A DNA stretch of 64,000 bases from Vanessa cardui (GCF_905220365.1 NC_061132.1:4030001-4094000); one strand, 5' to 3'; positions 11,801 through 22,680 are shown, numbered from the stretch's first letter. Translations and numbers: made by a program. Notes: generated by a model from the sequence alone, not told the origin.

Positions 11801-13625
11801 GTTGATAATGTGCATTGTACACGGTACTATCTGTGTGTTCAACAAACGTTTGAGGGACTTGATCTCCAAGGGTAAGATTGTGTTAATATATTGCGACTAC
11901 TGACCACTATTTAATCCAGTAACTGCTGTATAATGTTGCGCTGTAGCGACCAAATCGTTTGACTTATATGTCACACAGCAGTATTATGTATTGCTACAAC
12001 AATAGCCTGTAAATTTCCCACTGCCGGGCCACCTCTTCCTTTGAGGAGAAGGTTTGGAACGTATTCCACCACGCTGTTCCAATGCGAGTTGGAGAAATAC
12101 ACATGTGGCAGCATTTCTTTAAAATTAGAGACATGCAGGTTTCTTCACGATGTTTTCTTTCACCGCCGAGCGCGACATGAATTATAAACACAAATTAAGC
12201 TCACGTATATTGAGTGGTGCTTGACTGGGTTTGAACCCGCAAACATTGTGTTCTAACCACTGGGCCATCTCAGCTCCTGTATTGCTAATTAGCCATGAAA
12301 TACCTGATGAGAGAATTAAACAGTTGGCTTATAGAGTTTCAGCCTTATGAAGCCAGTATGCCTGATAGATTGTAGATGTTTGCAGGGTCACGCAAAGAAT
12401 ACACAATGGAGGATCTTCGGAATACAACAAGTGATCTCTATCGCACTTACATCTCGATATTCATGCTCGTTAATAAAATTTACGACGGTGAATCTGCTAT
12501 AGTATCAGCTATCCTTTTTACTAATATAACGACAGTTATGAGTACGATACAGTCGATAATATCATTTAGTGCTTCGATAGGTAAGCCATTATAGTAGGGG
12601 AGGCGAAGCGAAGATGTTTGCAGTGACGAGAGCGTGACAGATAAATACGTATTTAGAGACATTCCTTGTATCATATACTCTTACAAAGTATGAACCCTTA
12701 ATATGAGATTTGAATAATATATTCCTATGTGCCGCATACAAATCGTCAGAAATTTTAATACGACACTTTTGAGGGTTCAATGTACATACCATGAATACCA
12801 TGTACCATGAATTTCTGACACGCTCGAGTAACGTTTTTTTTTTTTTAATTTTTTAACCGCTTGTTTTATACAGCCCTCTAGACGTAATCGTCAGATTAAT
12901 ATTTATGGCGATTGTCAGAAATATAAAGCGCGTTTATACTATTAATGGCTGACACGCTCGTGTGCCTTTATACGAGTGATGTACATTTTAATAATAATAA
13001 TAAATAACAATTAGCATTAACATTCGAATTCAACAAGTTTCATAATGCTCGAGCAATTGCAAATTTAGCATCCTCGCCTCCCCTACCATAACTGCATGAA
13101 ACTGATACATTATTATTTGATGTTATTTTGTTTCAAAAAGATTTGTTCATAGACGACAGGACTATAAACATAGCTGTACAAATCTTTAGATTGATTTTTA
13201 AATATACAAGAATGATCTTGCTCATTGAGTCGTATCACCGGATTCAAAGTGCAGTAAGTGTTGTTGTTGAAATGTTTTATTATTAAGCTTATATATTTAT
13301 CACTTTGCTTGTTTAATTTTAGTTGGTAATACAAACATAAATTGATTAATTCATTATAGAAGCATTACACTTACTTCTTTATGCAAAAAAAGTAAAGTAA
13401 CTGCCTATAAATTTCCCGCTGCTGGGCTACAACATCAAACCCTCTCCTTAATGGGCCTCCTGTCCCATTAAGGAGAGGGTTTGGAACATATTCCACCACG
13501 CTGTACCAATGTGGGTTGGTGGAACGCAAATGTGGTATAATTTCGATGAAATTAGACACATCCAGGTTTCTTCACGATGTTTTCCTTCACCGCCGAGCAC
13601 GAGATGAATCATAAACACAAATTAA

Positions 13626-13676
<51 letters not shown>

Positions 13677-14440
13677 CTTAATCAAAAAAAAAATTACTTG
13701 ACTATTTGTTGAAAACAAAATTTAGAAACGTTTAATCGAATCGTTGAAATCTGCAAATCAGTCATCTCCTCAAGTGGCCTTGCCAAATTGTCAAGCTTAT
13801 TAATATCCCAAAGCTGGGCGCAAGGATCATCTCCGCCTTTTGTCGAGAATACTTAGGTTTGGAGCATAGTCTATCACGTTGCTCTAATACGGAATACACG
13901 TAATCGACTACTCAAGATATTTAAAATTCTATCAATACTTCTCGGAAACTTTGCATTATACTAGGTGTCACCCGATTTTTAACGGTCATCAGGTGATATT
14001 TAAAATAGTAGGCTTACGTCCTTTTTGGGGTTTGGGGTTCAAGTTGCTTCATACCAAAGTTCATCTAATTCGGATCAGTGGATTGGCCGTGAAATAGCAA
14101 CAGACAGACAGACAAACAGATATAATTACTGTCACATATTCGCATAGATGTAATATCCAAACCAAGCTGTGAAAGAAACGGAAAAATGAATATACGTGCT
14201 TAAATATCGAGAGATATTAACTGAAAGGACTGTGACTCTTGGGCTACATTTAGTGTGACAAAGTTAAAGCATAGTGTGACATAGTTACAGCTCGTACAAC
14301 AACAAGTTAGTCAACTTATTTGCGTCAGTAAAGAGCCACACTCGGATGATCTGAACAGCTTCATCTATCACGTTACATTCAACAAGCCCACTTTTTCACC
14401 GCTCGGCGTTTTCAACATAACGAGAGGATTCCATTTTGTG
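8867..14440 (+). CDS. GR2: class B gustatory receptor, last exon not found
   Basis: Seven exons: 8867-9032, 9979-10223, 11244-11394, 11728-11871, 12386-12580, 13153-13253 and 14291-14440. They join in frame with phases 1,0,1,1,1,0, the pattern of GR7 and GR10, giving 384 codons. Exon 1 has LRLSRAIGLAPVRL, the class B N-terminus. Exons 2 to 5 encode hydrophobic segments expected for a seven-pass GR. Exon 6 ends MILLIESYHRIQSA, matching LFIEPWHQISVQ of relatives. Exon 7 has FNKPTFSPLGVFNITRGF, matching the LDLVTMQRSL region. The final exon with the TYxxxxxQF motif should follow a GT at 14441, but I cannot find it before GR3. Exon 2 begins at the edge of a transposon and a MITE sits beside the exon 5 donor. 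The gene could work if a diverged last exon exists; otherwise it is a 3'-truncated relic. Confidence 0.75.
9745..9981. mobile_element. Family 'B' repeat ending in a Helitron-like terminus at GR2 exon 2
   Basis: A family B copy runs into tatactacgtagtgatgg. The same terminal text (actatgtagtgatggaact) is at the end of the Helitron at 1451-1699. The T-rich end and the tacgtag directly precede the coding part of GR2 exon 2. Confidence 0.6.
10315..10475 (+). repeat. Dispersed repeat family 'D' in GR2 intron 2
   Basis: Contains ttgcagatgtccatgggcgg tggt followed by a cactttccatca end. A second copy is at 28600-28750. Non-coding. Confidence 0.5.
10868..11160 (-). repeat. Family 'C' repeat, inverted, in GR2 intron 2
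   Basis: Inverted copy of the 8335-8560 family, from ttggcggacgagcatatggg to gggcttgcacaaagccctac. It ends in a short direct/inverted duplication of the accaagtaaatgtatattta text near 11139-11165. Confidence 0.65.
11996..12285 (-). mobile_element. tRNA-headed SINE in GR2 intron 4
   Basis: Minus-oriented copy from acaatagcctgtaaatttcc to the tRNA-like head aaccactgggccatctcag. Same family as 7465-7765. Confidence 0.75.
12588..13093. mobile_element. MITE in GR2 intron 5
   Basis: About 500 bp bounded by terminal inverted repeats: gtaggggaggcga near 12594 and tcgcctcccctac near 13073-13086, each beside TA-rich flanks that may be a TA target duplication. The interior has repeated gacacgctcg and gtcagaaat motifs and no transposase. 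It starts within about 10 bp of the exon 5 splice donor at 12581. Confidence 0.7.
13397..13625 (-). mobile_element. SINE copy carrying a perfect foldback
   Basis: Minus-oriented copy of the SINE family. Its standard ctcctctccctttgaggagaa section is replaced by a 19-bp perfect inverted repeat (13437-13455 and 13464-13482) with an 8-base loop. Confidence 0.7.
13629..13671. repeat. (TA)n microsatellite
   Basis: About 21 uninterrupted TA units at the head end of the adjacent SINE. Confidence 0.95.
13965..14155. repeat. Family 'R' repeat in GR2 intron 6
   Basis: Has the cttcataccaaagttcatct and gacagacagacaaacag sections shared with 3943-4140. Non-coding. Confidence 0.45.
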
Positions 14441-14766
14441 GTTTGTATTGCAATGTTTTTATGACTGTTTTGGGAATGAGTCTATACGGCCTGATGTGAA
14501 TACAAGTGAGGTAATACCGTATAGTTACACGATTGCCCAAAAAAAGGAGCGTTGTGTTTTCAGGGCTAATGTATGTATTTCAATTTCTTTATTTTATCAC
14601 AACTCTAAAATGACTGAACAAATTTGGATGTGTGAGTAACCCTTAGAATTCCCATACATTCCAGGTGACTCTGACTATAAATTCATTAATCAATTCACTC
14701 AGAGAAGGTAGTTGTGTTTTTTAAATATGTAGCAAGAAATATTGTTTATTATTTTTTTTAATTAAA

Positions 14767-15035
14767 ATCAAAATTTAAATCAAAATCAAAATAAACTTTA
14801 TTCAAGTAGGCTTTTATAAGCACTTTTGAATCGTCATTGTACAATTAAGTGAAGCTACCACCGGTTCGGAAAGTAGATTCTACCGAGGAGAACCGGCAAG
14901 AAACTCAGTAGTTACTCTTTTTTAACATTTAAAAAATACAACGTCATGTTAATTAAATACAATTATTTCAATTAATGTATCCTGCTTGGAAGTCAACAGG
15001 TATTAACTCCACGCTTTTTTATCATCTATAAAATC
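14767..15035. repeat. Dispersed repeat family 'E' (TTTTGAT-tailed)
   Basis: Begins with repeated caaaatcaaa units, then aataaactttattcaagtag, gtagattctaccgaggagaa and ggaagtcaacaggtattaac. Copies lie at 16962-17115 (partial) and 53525-53775 (inverted). The simple (TTTTGAT)n-type end suggests the 3' end of a non-LTR retroelement. Confidence 0.6.
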
Positions 15036-15835
15036 TTGTATTAAATAATATGCCTTTTTTATCAATATATTTTTTATAAACGATTTGAATTTACGAAGCG
15101 GCAAAGTTAAAAATGTCTGCGGAATTTTATTATTTATTTTAACATAGCCTAGCTCTTATACGTAAAAATATCAAACAGTTTTGGCAATGCTTAAGTCTCC
15201 CAGAAATGAGAACAACTAGGCTTAGTTTTTGCTGCATTTTATGACTTTTTTTCTTTTAGTTGACTGCTGGAAAAGAGTAGCATCTATTGTAACAAATATA
15301 CATTACTGGTTTTTTTCGAGATATGATTTTTAATAATTGTCTTTTACTGTTCCAGGTTTTAAGCGCCATTACTACGTTTTTATTAATATTATCACAATTT
15401 TCCACCAACACTGAAATTCGTCCTCGTGATCTATAAATGTCGCACTCTAAACGCTTATAGTTCGTAAATTTTGCCACTTTGTATACTTTAAAATGATTGA
15501 TTCAAAAAATAAATTGACTTTGTGCACTTCTAATATCTAATACATCCTTAGAAAGACTATAACATTTTTTTTCTTTCCCTGAAAAATGTTCTTACGGGTT
15601 TCCCCACATAAAGTGGTTATTATTATTTTTGGTGACCAGAATGCTTGTTGCGCCTATATTAACGCTACTGTGATGTGACCGTACCCAACCTTTTCAATCA
15701 TCAAACTAAGGGAACCCCTTAGAGAAACCTCATGTTTTGATTAGCTTAATTTTTAACTACATCGCACATGCTGTACATCATATAAGGGAATGGAAGAAGG
15801 GATGTTGCTTAAGCTGAAGCGTTTATTATTAAGTA
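15036..15835. other. Non-coding spacer
   Basis: Searched for the missing last exon of GR2; none seen. No RNA gene or clear repeat. Confidence 0.45.
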
Positions 15836-16080
15836 CAACAACAACAGCTTGCAAATTCCCAACTACTGGGCTAAGGCTTCCTCTCCCTATGAGGAGAAAC
15901 TTTGGAACATATTCCACAACGCTAGTCCAATGCGGGTTGGTGGAATGCACATGTGGCAGAATTTCGATGAAATTAGACACATACAGGTTTGGCATGTTTT
16001 CCTTCACCGCCGAGCACGAGATGAATTATAAACACAAATTAAGCTCATGAATATTCAGTAGTGCTTGTTTGAACCCGCTA
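15836..16080 (-). mobile_element. tRNA-headed SINE, minus orientation
   Basis: From acaacaacagcttgcaaatt to a short tRNA-like head ending in tttgaacccgcta. Same family as 7465-7765. Confidence 0.75.
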
Positions 16081-16084
16081 CCAT

Positions 16085-16290
16085 TTTAGGAATAGTATTG
16101 GACTTCAGTGGAGTCCTCATTTACCGTCTTTAAGAGTAAGTCTCAACTCCGCAGCACACGCAGACAGAAAAGTTAGACAATCGATATTGACACCGCTCGT
16201 TTAGTGTAATTTGTTTTTTTTTTTCACAGTGTTATGTCATATGGACTATTACTTTGGGGTAACATTGCAGATATTGAATCTGTTTTTATT
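16085..16290 (+). mobile_element. LINE remnant
   Basis: Broken frames read LGIVLDFSG and then VMSYGLLLWGNIADIESVF, the region after the catalytic core in jockey-type LINEs. The part to about 16450 also contains family E-like text (accaccagttcg, aagaaccggcg). Confidence 0.6.
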
Positions 16291-16961
16291 TTACAAAAGA
16301 CTGCTCTCTTTTCTGGTCCATTTAGTAGTATCAAGTTTATATTTACACTTACTTATTGATAGTCTAAAATCTACCACCAGTTCGAAATTTGACACCTCGG
16401 CCTTGAGAAGAACCGGCGAAAGAAAATCAGCGGGATCTCTTTTTTCATTAATTTCATGCTACATATACAATAACAAAAATATTACGGTTATTTGAAATAG
16501 CCTGGAGGCAACTAAAAGTCATTAATATGAAAATTCAATTAAAGGAAGAAGATGTGATCTTGAAAACAAGTTTATGGATGTCATGAACAATCTATAGCCT
16601 ATCGAGAACATCATCGAAGAAGATAAAATAGATGACGAATATTAAATTAAATGACTTTTAAGAATTTTATTAGGACTCACATATTTGTTGATTTGTTCCT
16701 TTGTAATTTGTACATTGTTGTAAAAAAAATGTTGCGACTAATGCCCAGTGAAGTGAATATTTCTAAAATAAAAAAAGATTCTTTATAAATAAATATTAAA
16801 ATTAATCGACGTGGAACTTCCATTGTTACCACAGAACCAGCAGACAAAATATCCCGTTGTTATTGTGATCGCTGCGCTATAGCTACAAATTAAATTTTCT
16901 TCTTCAAAAGAATTCTTAAGCAAATGAACAAAATGAAAATAACAAATAAAATTAATCAAAA

Positions 16962-17115
16962 CCAATCAAAATAAACTTTATTCAAGTAGGCTTTTACAAG
17001 GAATTTAGAATCGTCATTTAACAATTAAGTGACCAACCGGTTCGGAAAGTAGAGTCTACCGAGAAGAACCGGCAAGAAATTCAGTAGTTACTCTTTTTCA
17101 ATATTTAAAAAATAC
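16962..17115. repeat. Partial family 'E' repeat
   Basis: Shares aataaactttattcaagtag and gaagaaccggcaagaaattc with 14767-15035. Confidence 0.6.
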
Positions 17116-17129
17116 AGTCATGTATTTTT

Positions 17130-17545
17130 ATAAGTAACATGCTAAGTTACTAATGCGATTTTTATCATAAAAATCACGGAATAAGAGTCAGCAATTTATG
17201 TAAATATATGACTGTACTAAATCGATTCCAGACAATAACTAACCTAATAGTGTACTAAAATATAATTAATATATTACTAAAAATGTGTAGCACATTCGTG
17301 AAGGTAACTTTGTCATATTTAAAAGTGTATCATATAAGGTTATCATTGGGTTACTAATGCGTGTTCTATCATTAAAATCACCTTATTTAAACAAGTAAAT
17401 TATGTAAATATATGGCTGCACCAAATCGATACCAAATAATACCTGACCTGACTAGTCTACAAAGATAAATTATAACTTTAAAATAAATTATAACTAAGCC
17501 AGCTAGGCCCGTCGGCAGGTGAAAAAAGTTATTCATTGTAGTAAT
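17130..17545. repeat. Inverted pieces of the 648-905 repeat
   Basis: Two adjacent pieces both contain atgtaaatatatg(a/g)ctg plus an aaatcgat section. The second ends ctaggcccgtcggcaggtga, inverse of the copy at 648-905. Confidence 0.55.
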
Positions 17546-18137
17546 TACAATGTGATTCTCCTCTATAGTAATCATAACCTCAAAAATTAAAACGAGCTTG
17601 TTTGGTTGAACATAAATTGATTGACAAAATAATGTATTTAGAATGTTCGTAATGGCTTAAGTCACAGACGTGTTCATTTGTTAGGTGTGTTAAAAATATA
17701 AAGGAATGAATAGTTGAATCTGAAGAAAGCGCTCGAGAAATAAAACTAAATATGGAAAGTGGATTAGTCAGGGTGCCAGCCTCTTTGGTGTTCGTGTTAC
17801 GGTTATCACGTGTGCTGGGGCTTGCTCCGCTACACCTGGCACGAGACCGCGCAGGATACACAGCAACTGTCTCCAGGTCGATTGCTGTTTACAGCTGCAT
17901 GTTTAGTCTTTGTATCCGTAAGTTTATTTTCTCAAATATTCCTGAGCATTTATGTATGTTTTTAGATAAGAATTTCATTAATCAAGAATAATATAACCTA
18001 GTGATCATTTCTGGTAATTAAAAAAAATAAAAATTAACAAAGAAAAAATATCGTCATATTGTCTATTTTACAAAAACATATTAAAATATTGTATATGTTA
18101 TTGAATAACTTTCAACTACTTACCTTGTAGATATATA

Positions 18138-18166
18138 GATGATGATGATGATGATGATGATGATGA
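18138..18166. repeat. (GAT)n microsatellite in GR3 intron 1
   Basis: Nine to ten GAT/ATG units. May be an old RTE LINE tail, since that family ends in GAT repeats elsewhere in the window, but no LINE body is attached. Confidence 0.85.
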
Positions 18167-18509
18167 AATTGTATGAAATGAGAATATTGTATCTCTTGTT
18201 TTCAGATATATGTAGCTTTGCAACAATCTTGATATATTTTTTCGACTTCGAAATAGTTCCTGTCGGAAGTGTCTGCATTACATTAGTAATAATGATAACA
18301 AATGGATTTTTTTCTTACACAGGCGTCTCCCGCATGAAAGGAATCATCAAACATTCGATCGCATTACATAAAGTATTATTTCAGTTCTTTTATAATAATT
18401 ATGTTTGTTCCTAAAATACTGTCATATTATGTCCAAGATATTTGAAAGCCATTTTTTTTAATATATTACTTTGTTGTATAAACAGCAGCCGCGTTCATCC
18501 ACATTAGTT

Positions 18510-18562
18510 CAACAACAATAGCCTGTAAATTTCTTACTGCTGGATTAAGGCCTCCTCTCCGT
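18510..18562 (-). mobile_element. Truncated SINE fragment in GR3 intron 2
   Basis: Only the left 50 bases of the family (caacaatagcctgtaaattt to cctcctctccgtttga) are present, about 25 bp before exon 3. Confidence 0.6.
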
Positions 18563-18975
18563 TTGATGAATATATGTTATATTTTAGATAAACAAAGATG
18601 TTAATTGCAACAGTGACATAAATCGCAACAAAAGGTTGTTCGTTAAGATTCCTTCGGTGTCTTTAATTTTATACGCTTTGTTAAATCTTTTTACAAAATA
18701 TTATATATTATTTATTTTAATTCAAAAAAATGTAAGTCTGTATTATTTACCGAATTTACTCAAGTCAATCAGTTTAAATATTTACTTTTATTCTCGTGAC
18801 ACCTTCTTTCAGTGTTATTGGAACTGTTAAACTTTATTTTAAGTGTTTATGGTTATGAATTATTGCTGATGGAAATGGAGGTTATGTTGATTAACTTCGA
18901 TGTCCACTGCGTACTGCAGACCATGACTACGAAGCTTAGGCACTTGAACGACGCTATACATAGTAAAAGTAAGTA

Positions 18976-19141
18976 AAGTAACAGCCTGTAAATTTCCCAC
19001 TGCTGGACTAAGGCCTCCTCTCCCTTTGAGGAGAAGGTTTGGAATATATTCCATTACGCTGTTCCAATGTGGGTTGGTGGAATGCTAATGTGGCAGAATT
19101 TCGATGAAATTAGACACATGCAGGTTTCCTCAAGATGTTTT
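18976..19141 (-). mobile_element. SINE that forms GR3 intron 4 and truncates exon 5
   Basis: SINE text starts about 8 bp after the exon 4 donor (gtaagt at 18969) and ends at gtttttcttcacc, directly against the exon 5 codons for SRDLTKAYVSIC. The first 11-15 codons of exon 5 and the normal acceptor are gone. The intron is now almost entirely SINE. Confidence 0.8.
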
Positions 19142-19819
19142 TCTTCACCTTCTTCACGCGATCTAACGAAGGCATATGTGTCTATTTGCGGTTTAGTCAA
19201 GCAACTGAATGCATCATACGGTGTTGTTATGTTTCTGATCTTTTCAGCGAATACTCTGCTGTTTATGTTCACCTTTGTCAATTTAATTGACAGTTTTTTG
19301 AATACAGTATGTTATTTTATTCATACATCAAAATATTAAAAAATATTTGTTTAGCAAGATTTTATTTTTTATATTGGCAATATTTTGAAGTAGCATTACT
19401 TTTTTTTGTTTCGTAGCAGGAGATATCCATCAACAATTGAATATATGTCTCCAGTTGCTTTGGTGTACTAAATATGTGGTTGCTATTTTGCTATTTATCG
19501 AACCATGGCACCAAATTCAGTCGGAGATAATTTTAAATGAACTATTTGCTCTAAGAGAGACTTACATTTACTTGAACTTGCGTTTGTTCAATAATTACGG
19601 AATCCTATTTTCAGGTGATTGAAATACAAATAGTTCTGACAAAGCTTATATATAACATGACGCCTCTTGGGAAGTCCATCCCTCTGCAACCAGACCTGAT
19701 GTTCAAACAACTCCTTCTTAATGAGCCACATCTATTGCCGTTACGAATGTTCACAGTTCAGCGATCACTCTTTATTAAGGTATTTTGAATATATCTTTTA
19801 TGGACTCAACTACTGTAAC

Positions 19820-20175
19820 ATCATCATCCTCCTGCCTTTATCTCAATTTTATTTGGGGTCGGCGCAGCATGTCTTCTCCTTCCATACTTCTCTGTCAGAC
19901 GTCCTCTCACAAGTAACATTCTTTCATGTCGTGTTTCACACAATCCATCCATCGTTTCTTGGGTGCCCTCTACCTCTATATGAATCCATATCCCTAATCA
20001 AGGCCTTCCTCACAATATGTTCCTTATTCCTCCGCATTAAATGCCCATACCATGACAGCCGACTTCCGCATAACTTCTCGGCTGTCGGTGTCACTTTCAA
20101 ACTTCCTCTTGTGTACTCATTCCTTACTCTATCTATTCGCAACTACCGTAACAAGAACACCAAAATATTTGAAAA
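19820..20175 (-). mobile_element. LINE 3' fragment
   Basis: The minus strand reads RNEYTRGSLKV, SRLSWYGHLMRRN and IVRKALIRDMDSYRGRG, the C-terminal text of a common lepidopteran non-LTR element. 5'-truncated. It occupies the place where the last exon of GR3 would be expected. Confidence 0.75.
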
Positions 20176-20239
20176 AAAAAATTAAATAAAGATGCCATAT
20201 ATATAAAAAATTTCGAATCTAGTATTATTTTATCTATGA

Positions 20240-22335
20240 ATATCCAATAATGGGGATGTAAGGGGGCGCAAACTACACCTTAGTGCCCCAAGCCAACCTC
20301 ACCTGCCCGTGGTGCATCCTGCCGACCAGCAAACGAGGCTCTGGCGACCGACTGATGGCGGTATAACCATCAACATAATAGGCGTAGCTAAATACCACAG
20401 GCCGGTGACGGGCAGCAGCGTCACCGGTGCGAGAAGCTACGCCCTGCGATCGCCAACCCGCCTGCCCAGCGTGGCGATTATGGGCACAACCTCCACATAC
20501 AGCACACACGCAAGCCACGGCCCCCAGTTCCCGGCAGCCCCGCTATTCCTCGTCATGGTGGCGACGATGGTAACGGCGGGACGGGGGGTGCTAAGAATCA
20601 CCGGGCTACGGGAGGCCACCACAACCGACTGACCCTTGCGACGTACAACGGACGCACGCTACGGCTTGACTCGCATCTAGCGCAACTTGAGGTAGAACTT
20701 GGGAAAATTAGGTGGCACATATTAGGGCTATGTGAAGTCCGTAGAGAGGGAGAGGACACCGTAACCCTCGAATCAGGCCACCTAATGTACTTCCGAGAGG
20801 GTGACCAACAATTCTAAGGTGGCGTTGGGTTTCTGGTAAATAAGTCCCTAGTTGACAACGTGGTGGAAATCTCCAGTGTGTCGAACAGGGTAGCGTACCT
20901 CATTATAAAGCTCACCGAGAGGTACAGCCTCAAGGTGGTGCAAGCGTACGCACCGACCTCGACACACTCGGATGATGAAGTGGAAGAATTATTCGATGAC
21001 ATATCGAGGGCCCTCCACTTCACCACGAAAACCCACTACAACGTTGTCATGGGGGACTTCAACGCTAAAGTGGGAGTACAGAACTGCAGCGAATCGGTAG
21101 TAGGACCCCATGGACTTGGAAGCAGGAATCATAGGGGGCAAATGCTTGTCAACTTCCTCGAACGGGAGGGGCTCTTCTTGATGAACTCCTTCTTCAAGAA
21201 GCAGCCGCAAAGGAAGTGGACGTGGCAAAGCCCCGACACTATGACGAAAAACGAGATCGACTTCATAATGACGGACAAGAGGCATATATTCAGAGACGTC
21301 TCAGTGATTAACAGGTTCAATACCGGTAGTGATCACCGACTCCTCCGAGGCTCTCTGAATATCAATTTTAAGGCCGAGCGCGCCCGTCTGATGAAGTCCA
21401 CGCTCCGACCAAAGCTGCTCCAAACCATTGCGGGATCTGAAACATTCCAGTCAATCCTGGAGAACCGATTCGCTGCCGTGGAAACCACAACGGACGTAAA
21501 CCAGAACCTCGAAAATGTAGTTCGAATTCTCAGGGAAGAAGGCACGAGATATTGTGGCATGCAGCGTAAGGGCAGGAAGTCGAACCTTTCGGAAGAGACT
21601 TTGGGGCTCATGAAGAAACGACGTGAAAACCCACCTGTCACTTCGTCAGAGAAACGGCAATTAAACCAAGAGATCAGCAGGCGCGTACGACACGACCTCC
21701 GGTGCTCCAATACTCTTGCAATAAAAAGAGCTATTGAGCAGAATCGGGGGTCTAAGGTGTTCGTACAATCTCTTGGAAGGAGCCACCTGACGAAGTTGAC
21801 CACAGCAAGTGGAGAAGTCGTTTCTTCTAAGCCGGCAGTACTTTCGGAAGTAGAGGACTTCTACGGCCGGTTATACGCATCGCATGCATCTCGACCTGAT
21901 CCCGAAAATGAGGATCCTAGAGCTACATTAACACGCCATTTCTCCGAAGACCTGCCTGAAGTCAGTATTGGCGAAATCGAGACTGCTCTTGGACAGCTTA
22001 AAAATGGAAAAGCCCCTGGAGAGGACGGCGTTACCACAGAGCTATTAAAAGCGGGAGGTAAACCGGTACTTAGGGAACTTCAGACGCTTTTTAACTCTGT
22101 CCTCTTCGAAGGGAGAACTCCGGAGGCGTGGAGTAGGAGTGTGGTCGTCCTGTTCTTCAAAAAGGGAGACAAAACCCTGCTGAAGAACTATCGTCCCATA
22201 TCCCTACTGAGCCATGTCTATAAGCTGTTTTCAAGAGTGATCACGAACCGTCTTGCGCTAAGATTCGACGAATTCCAAGAGTCGGTGTCAGCCAATAAAA
22301 CCCTACAGTATATCTATCAAAAAACAATACGAGAA
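20240..22335 (+). mobile_element. RTE-type LINE, 5' part with endonuclease and start of RT
   Basis: GC-rich block that stands out from its AT-rich surroundings. From about 20640 the frame reads endonuclease text (TYNGRTLRLDSH, LGLCEVRREGE). It is broken by a TAA near 20816, then runs open from 20860 for about 490 codons. Endonuclease boxes MGDFNAKVG and GSDHRLLRG are present. The RT begins with LGQLKNGKAPGEDGVTTELL and VVLFFKKGDK, then stops after FDEFQESVSANK. The catalytic (F/Y)ADD region is absent, so the copy cannot move. Unusually it keeps the 5' part and lacks the 3' half. Other pieces of the family: 23838-24035, 31955-34255 and 48062-48641. Confidence 0.85.
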
Positions 22336-22442
22336 TACTTTAACAAATATGTTTTTTACAAATTACCTTTTACACAATAATATACTGGATCAATCAAGGG
22401 GCTCGTATCGCTTCTTTCTTTTGATTGTTGGGGCAAGGGCAC

Positions 22443-22680
22443 CGTGGCTGACACCGGCTCCAAATATACCAATAACTATAACTACATGATATAATCGTTA
22501 ATCGACTTTTAAGTAGTCTAATATTTTTCATTTCATTTAACTTAGGAAGACTCTAAAAAATATGTTGAATACGCAATTATTTTTATTACTTTTTCGTGCA
22601 TATTCATTTGTTTTAAAATAGTGTTTTGTTTGAAGTCGGTTTTTCTTTTTGTTAAAATTTTTATTTATCATCATCAAATA
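22443..22680. repeat. Family 'B' repeat
   Basis: Starts gctgacaccggctccaaata, ends in gaagtcggtttttc then aaaatttttatttatc. It adjoins the broken end of the RTE LINE and may have arrived with the event that removed the LINE 3' half. Confidence 0.6.

Larger units (their letters stand above)
17752..19779 (+). pseudogene. GR3: class B gustatory receptor pseudogene
   Basis: Exons seen: 17752-17917, 18206-18372, 18588-18731, 18813-18968, about 19142-19306, 19417-19526 and 19615-19779. Exon 1 has LRLSRVLGLAPLHL and matches GR2 in length (166 nt). Exon 6 has LFIEPWHQIQSE and exon 7 (165 nt, as in GR6/7/10) has GKSIPLQPDLMFKQLLLN. Several faults are visible. Exon 3 ends in phase 0 at an A7 run although exon 4 needs phase 1. 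Exon 5 has lost its start to a SINE and ends one base short at a T6 run. The exon 6 donor reads ATAATT where relatives have GTAAAT. No last exon with TYxxxxxQ follows; LINE sequence takes over by about 19820. It is the nearest plus-strand relative of GR6, GR7 and GR10. Two of the faults are at homopolymers and could be assembly errors, but the others are not. Confidence 0.85.

Noticed and set aside
14655..14705. Possible last exon of GR2 (ccag then a frame reading DYKFINQF).
   Set aside because: Wrong phase for the exon 7 end and the spacing is Y-4-Q rather than Y-5-Q; taken as chance.
16783..16965. Minus-strand frame with AITITTGYFVCWF resembling a GR C-terminus.
   Set aside because: No QF/QY ending, no matching upstream exons on the minus strand, and unclear acceptor phase.
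19936..20142. Minus-strand 68-codon frame as a small gene.
   Set aside because: SRLSWYGHLMRRN is LINE C-terminal text and lies in a recognisable LINE fragment.
20860..22380. 506-codon frame as a host endonuclease/phosphatase gene.
   Set aside because: The AP-endonuclease boxes are followed in the same frame by reverse transcriptase text, and copies recur in the window, so it is a LINE.
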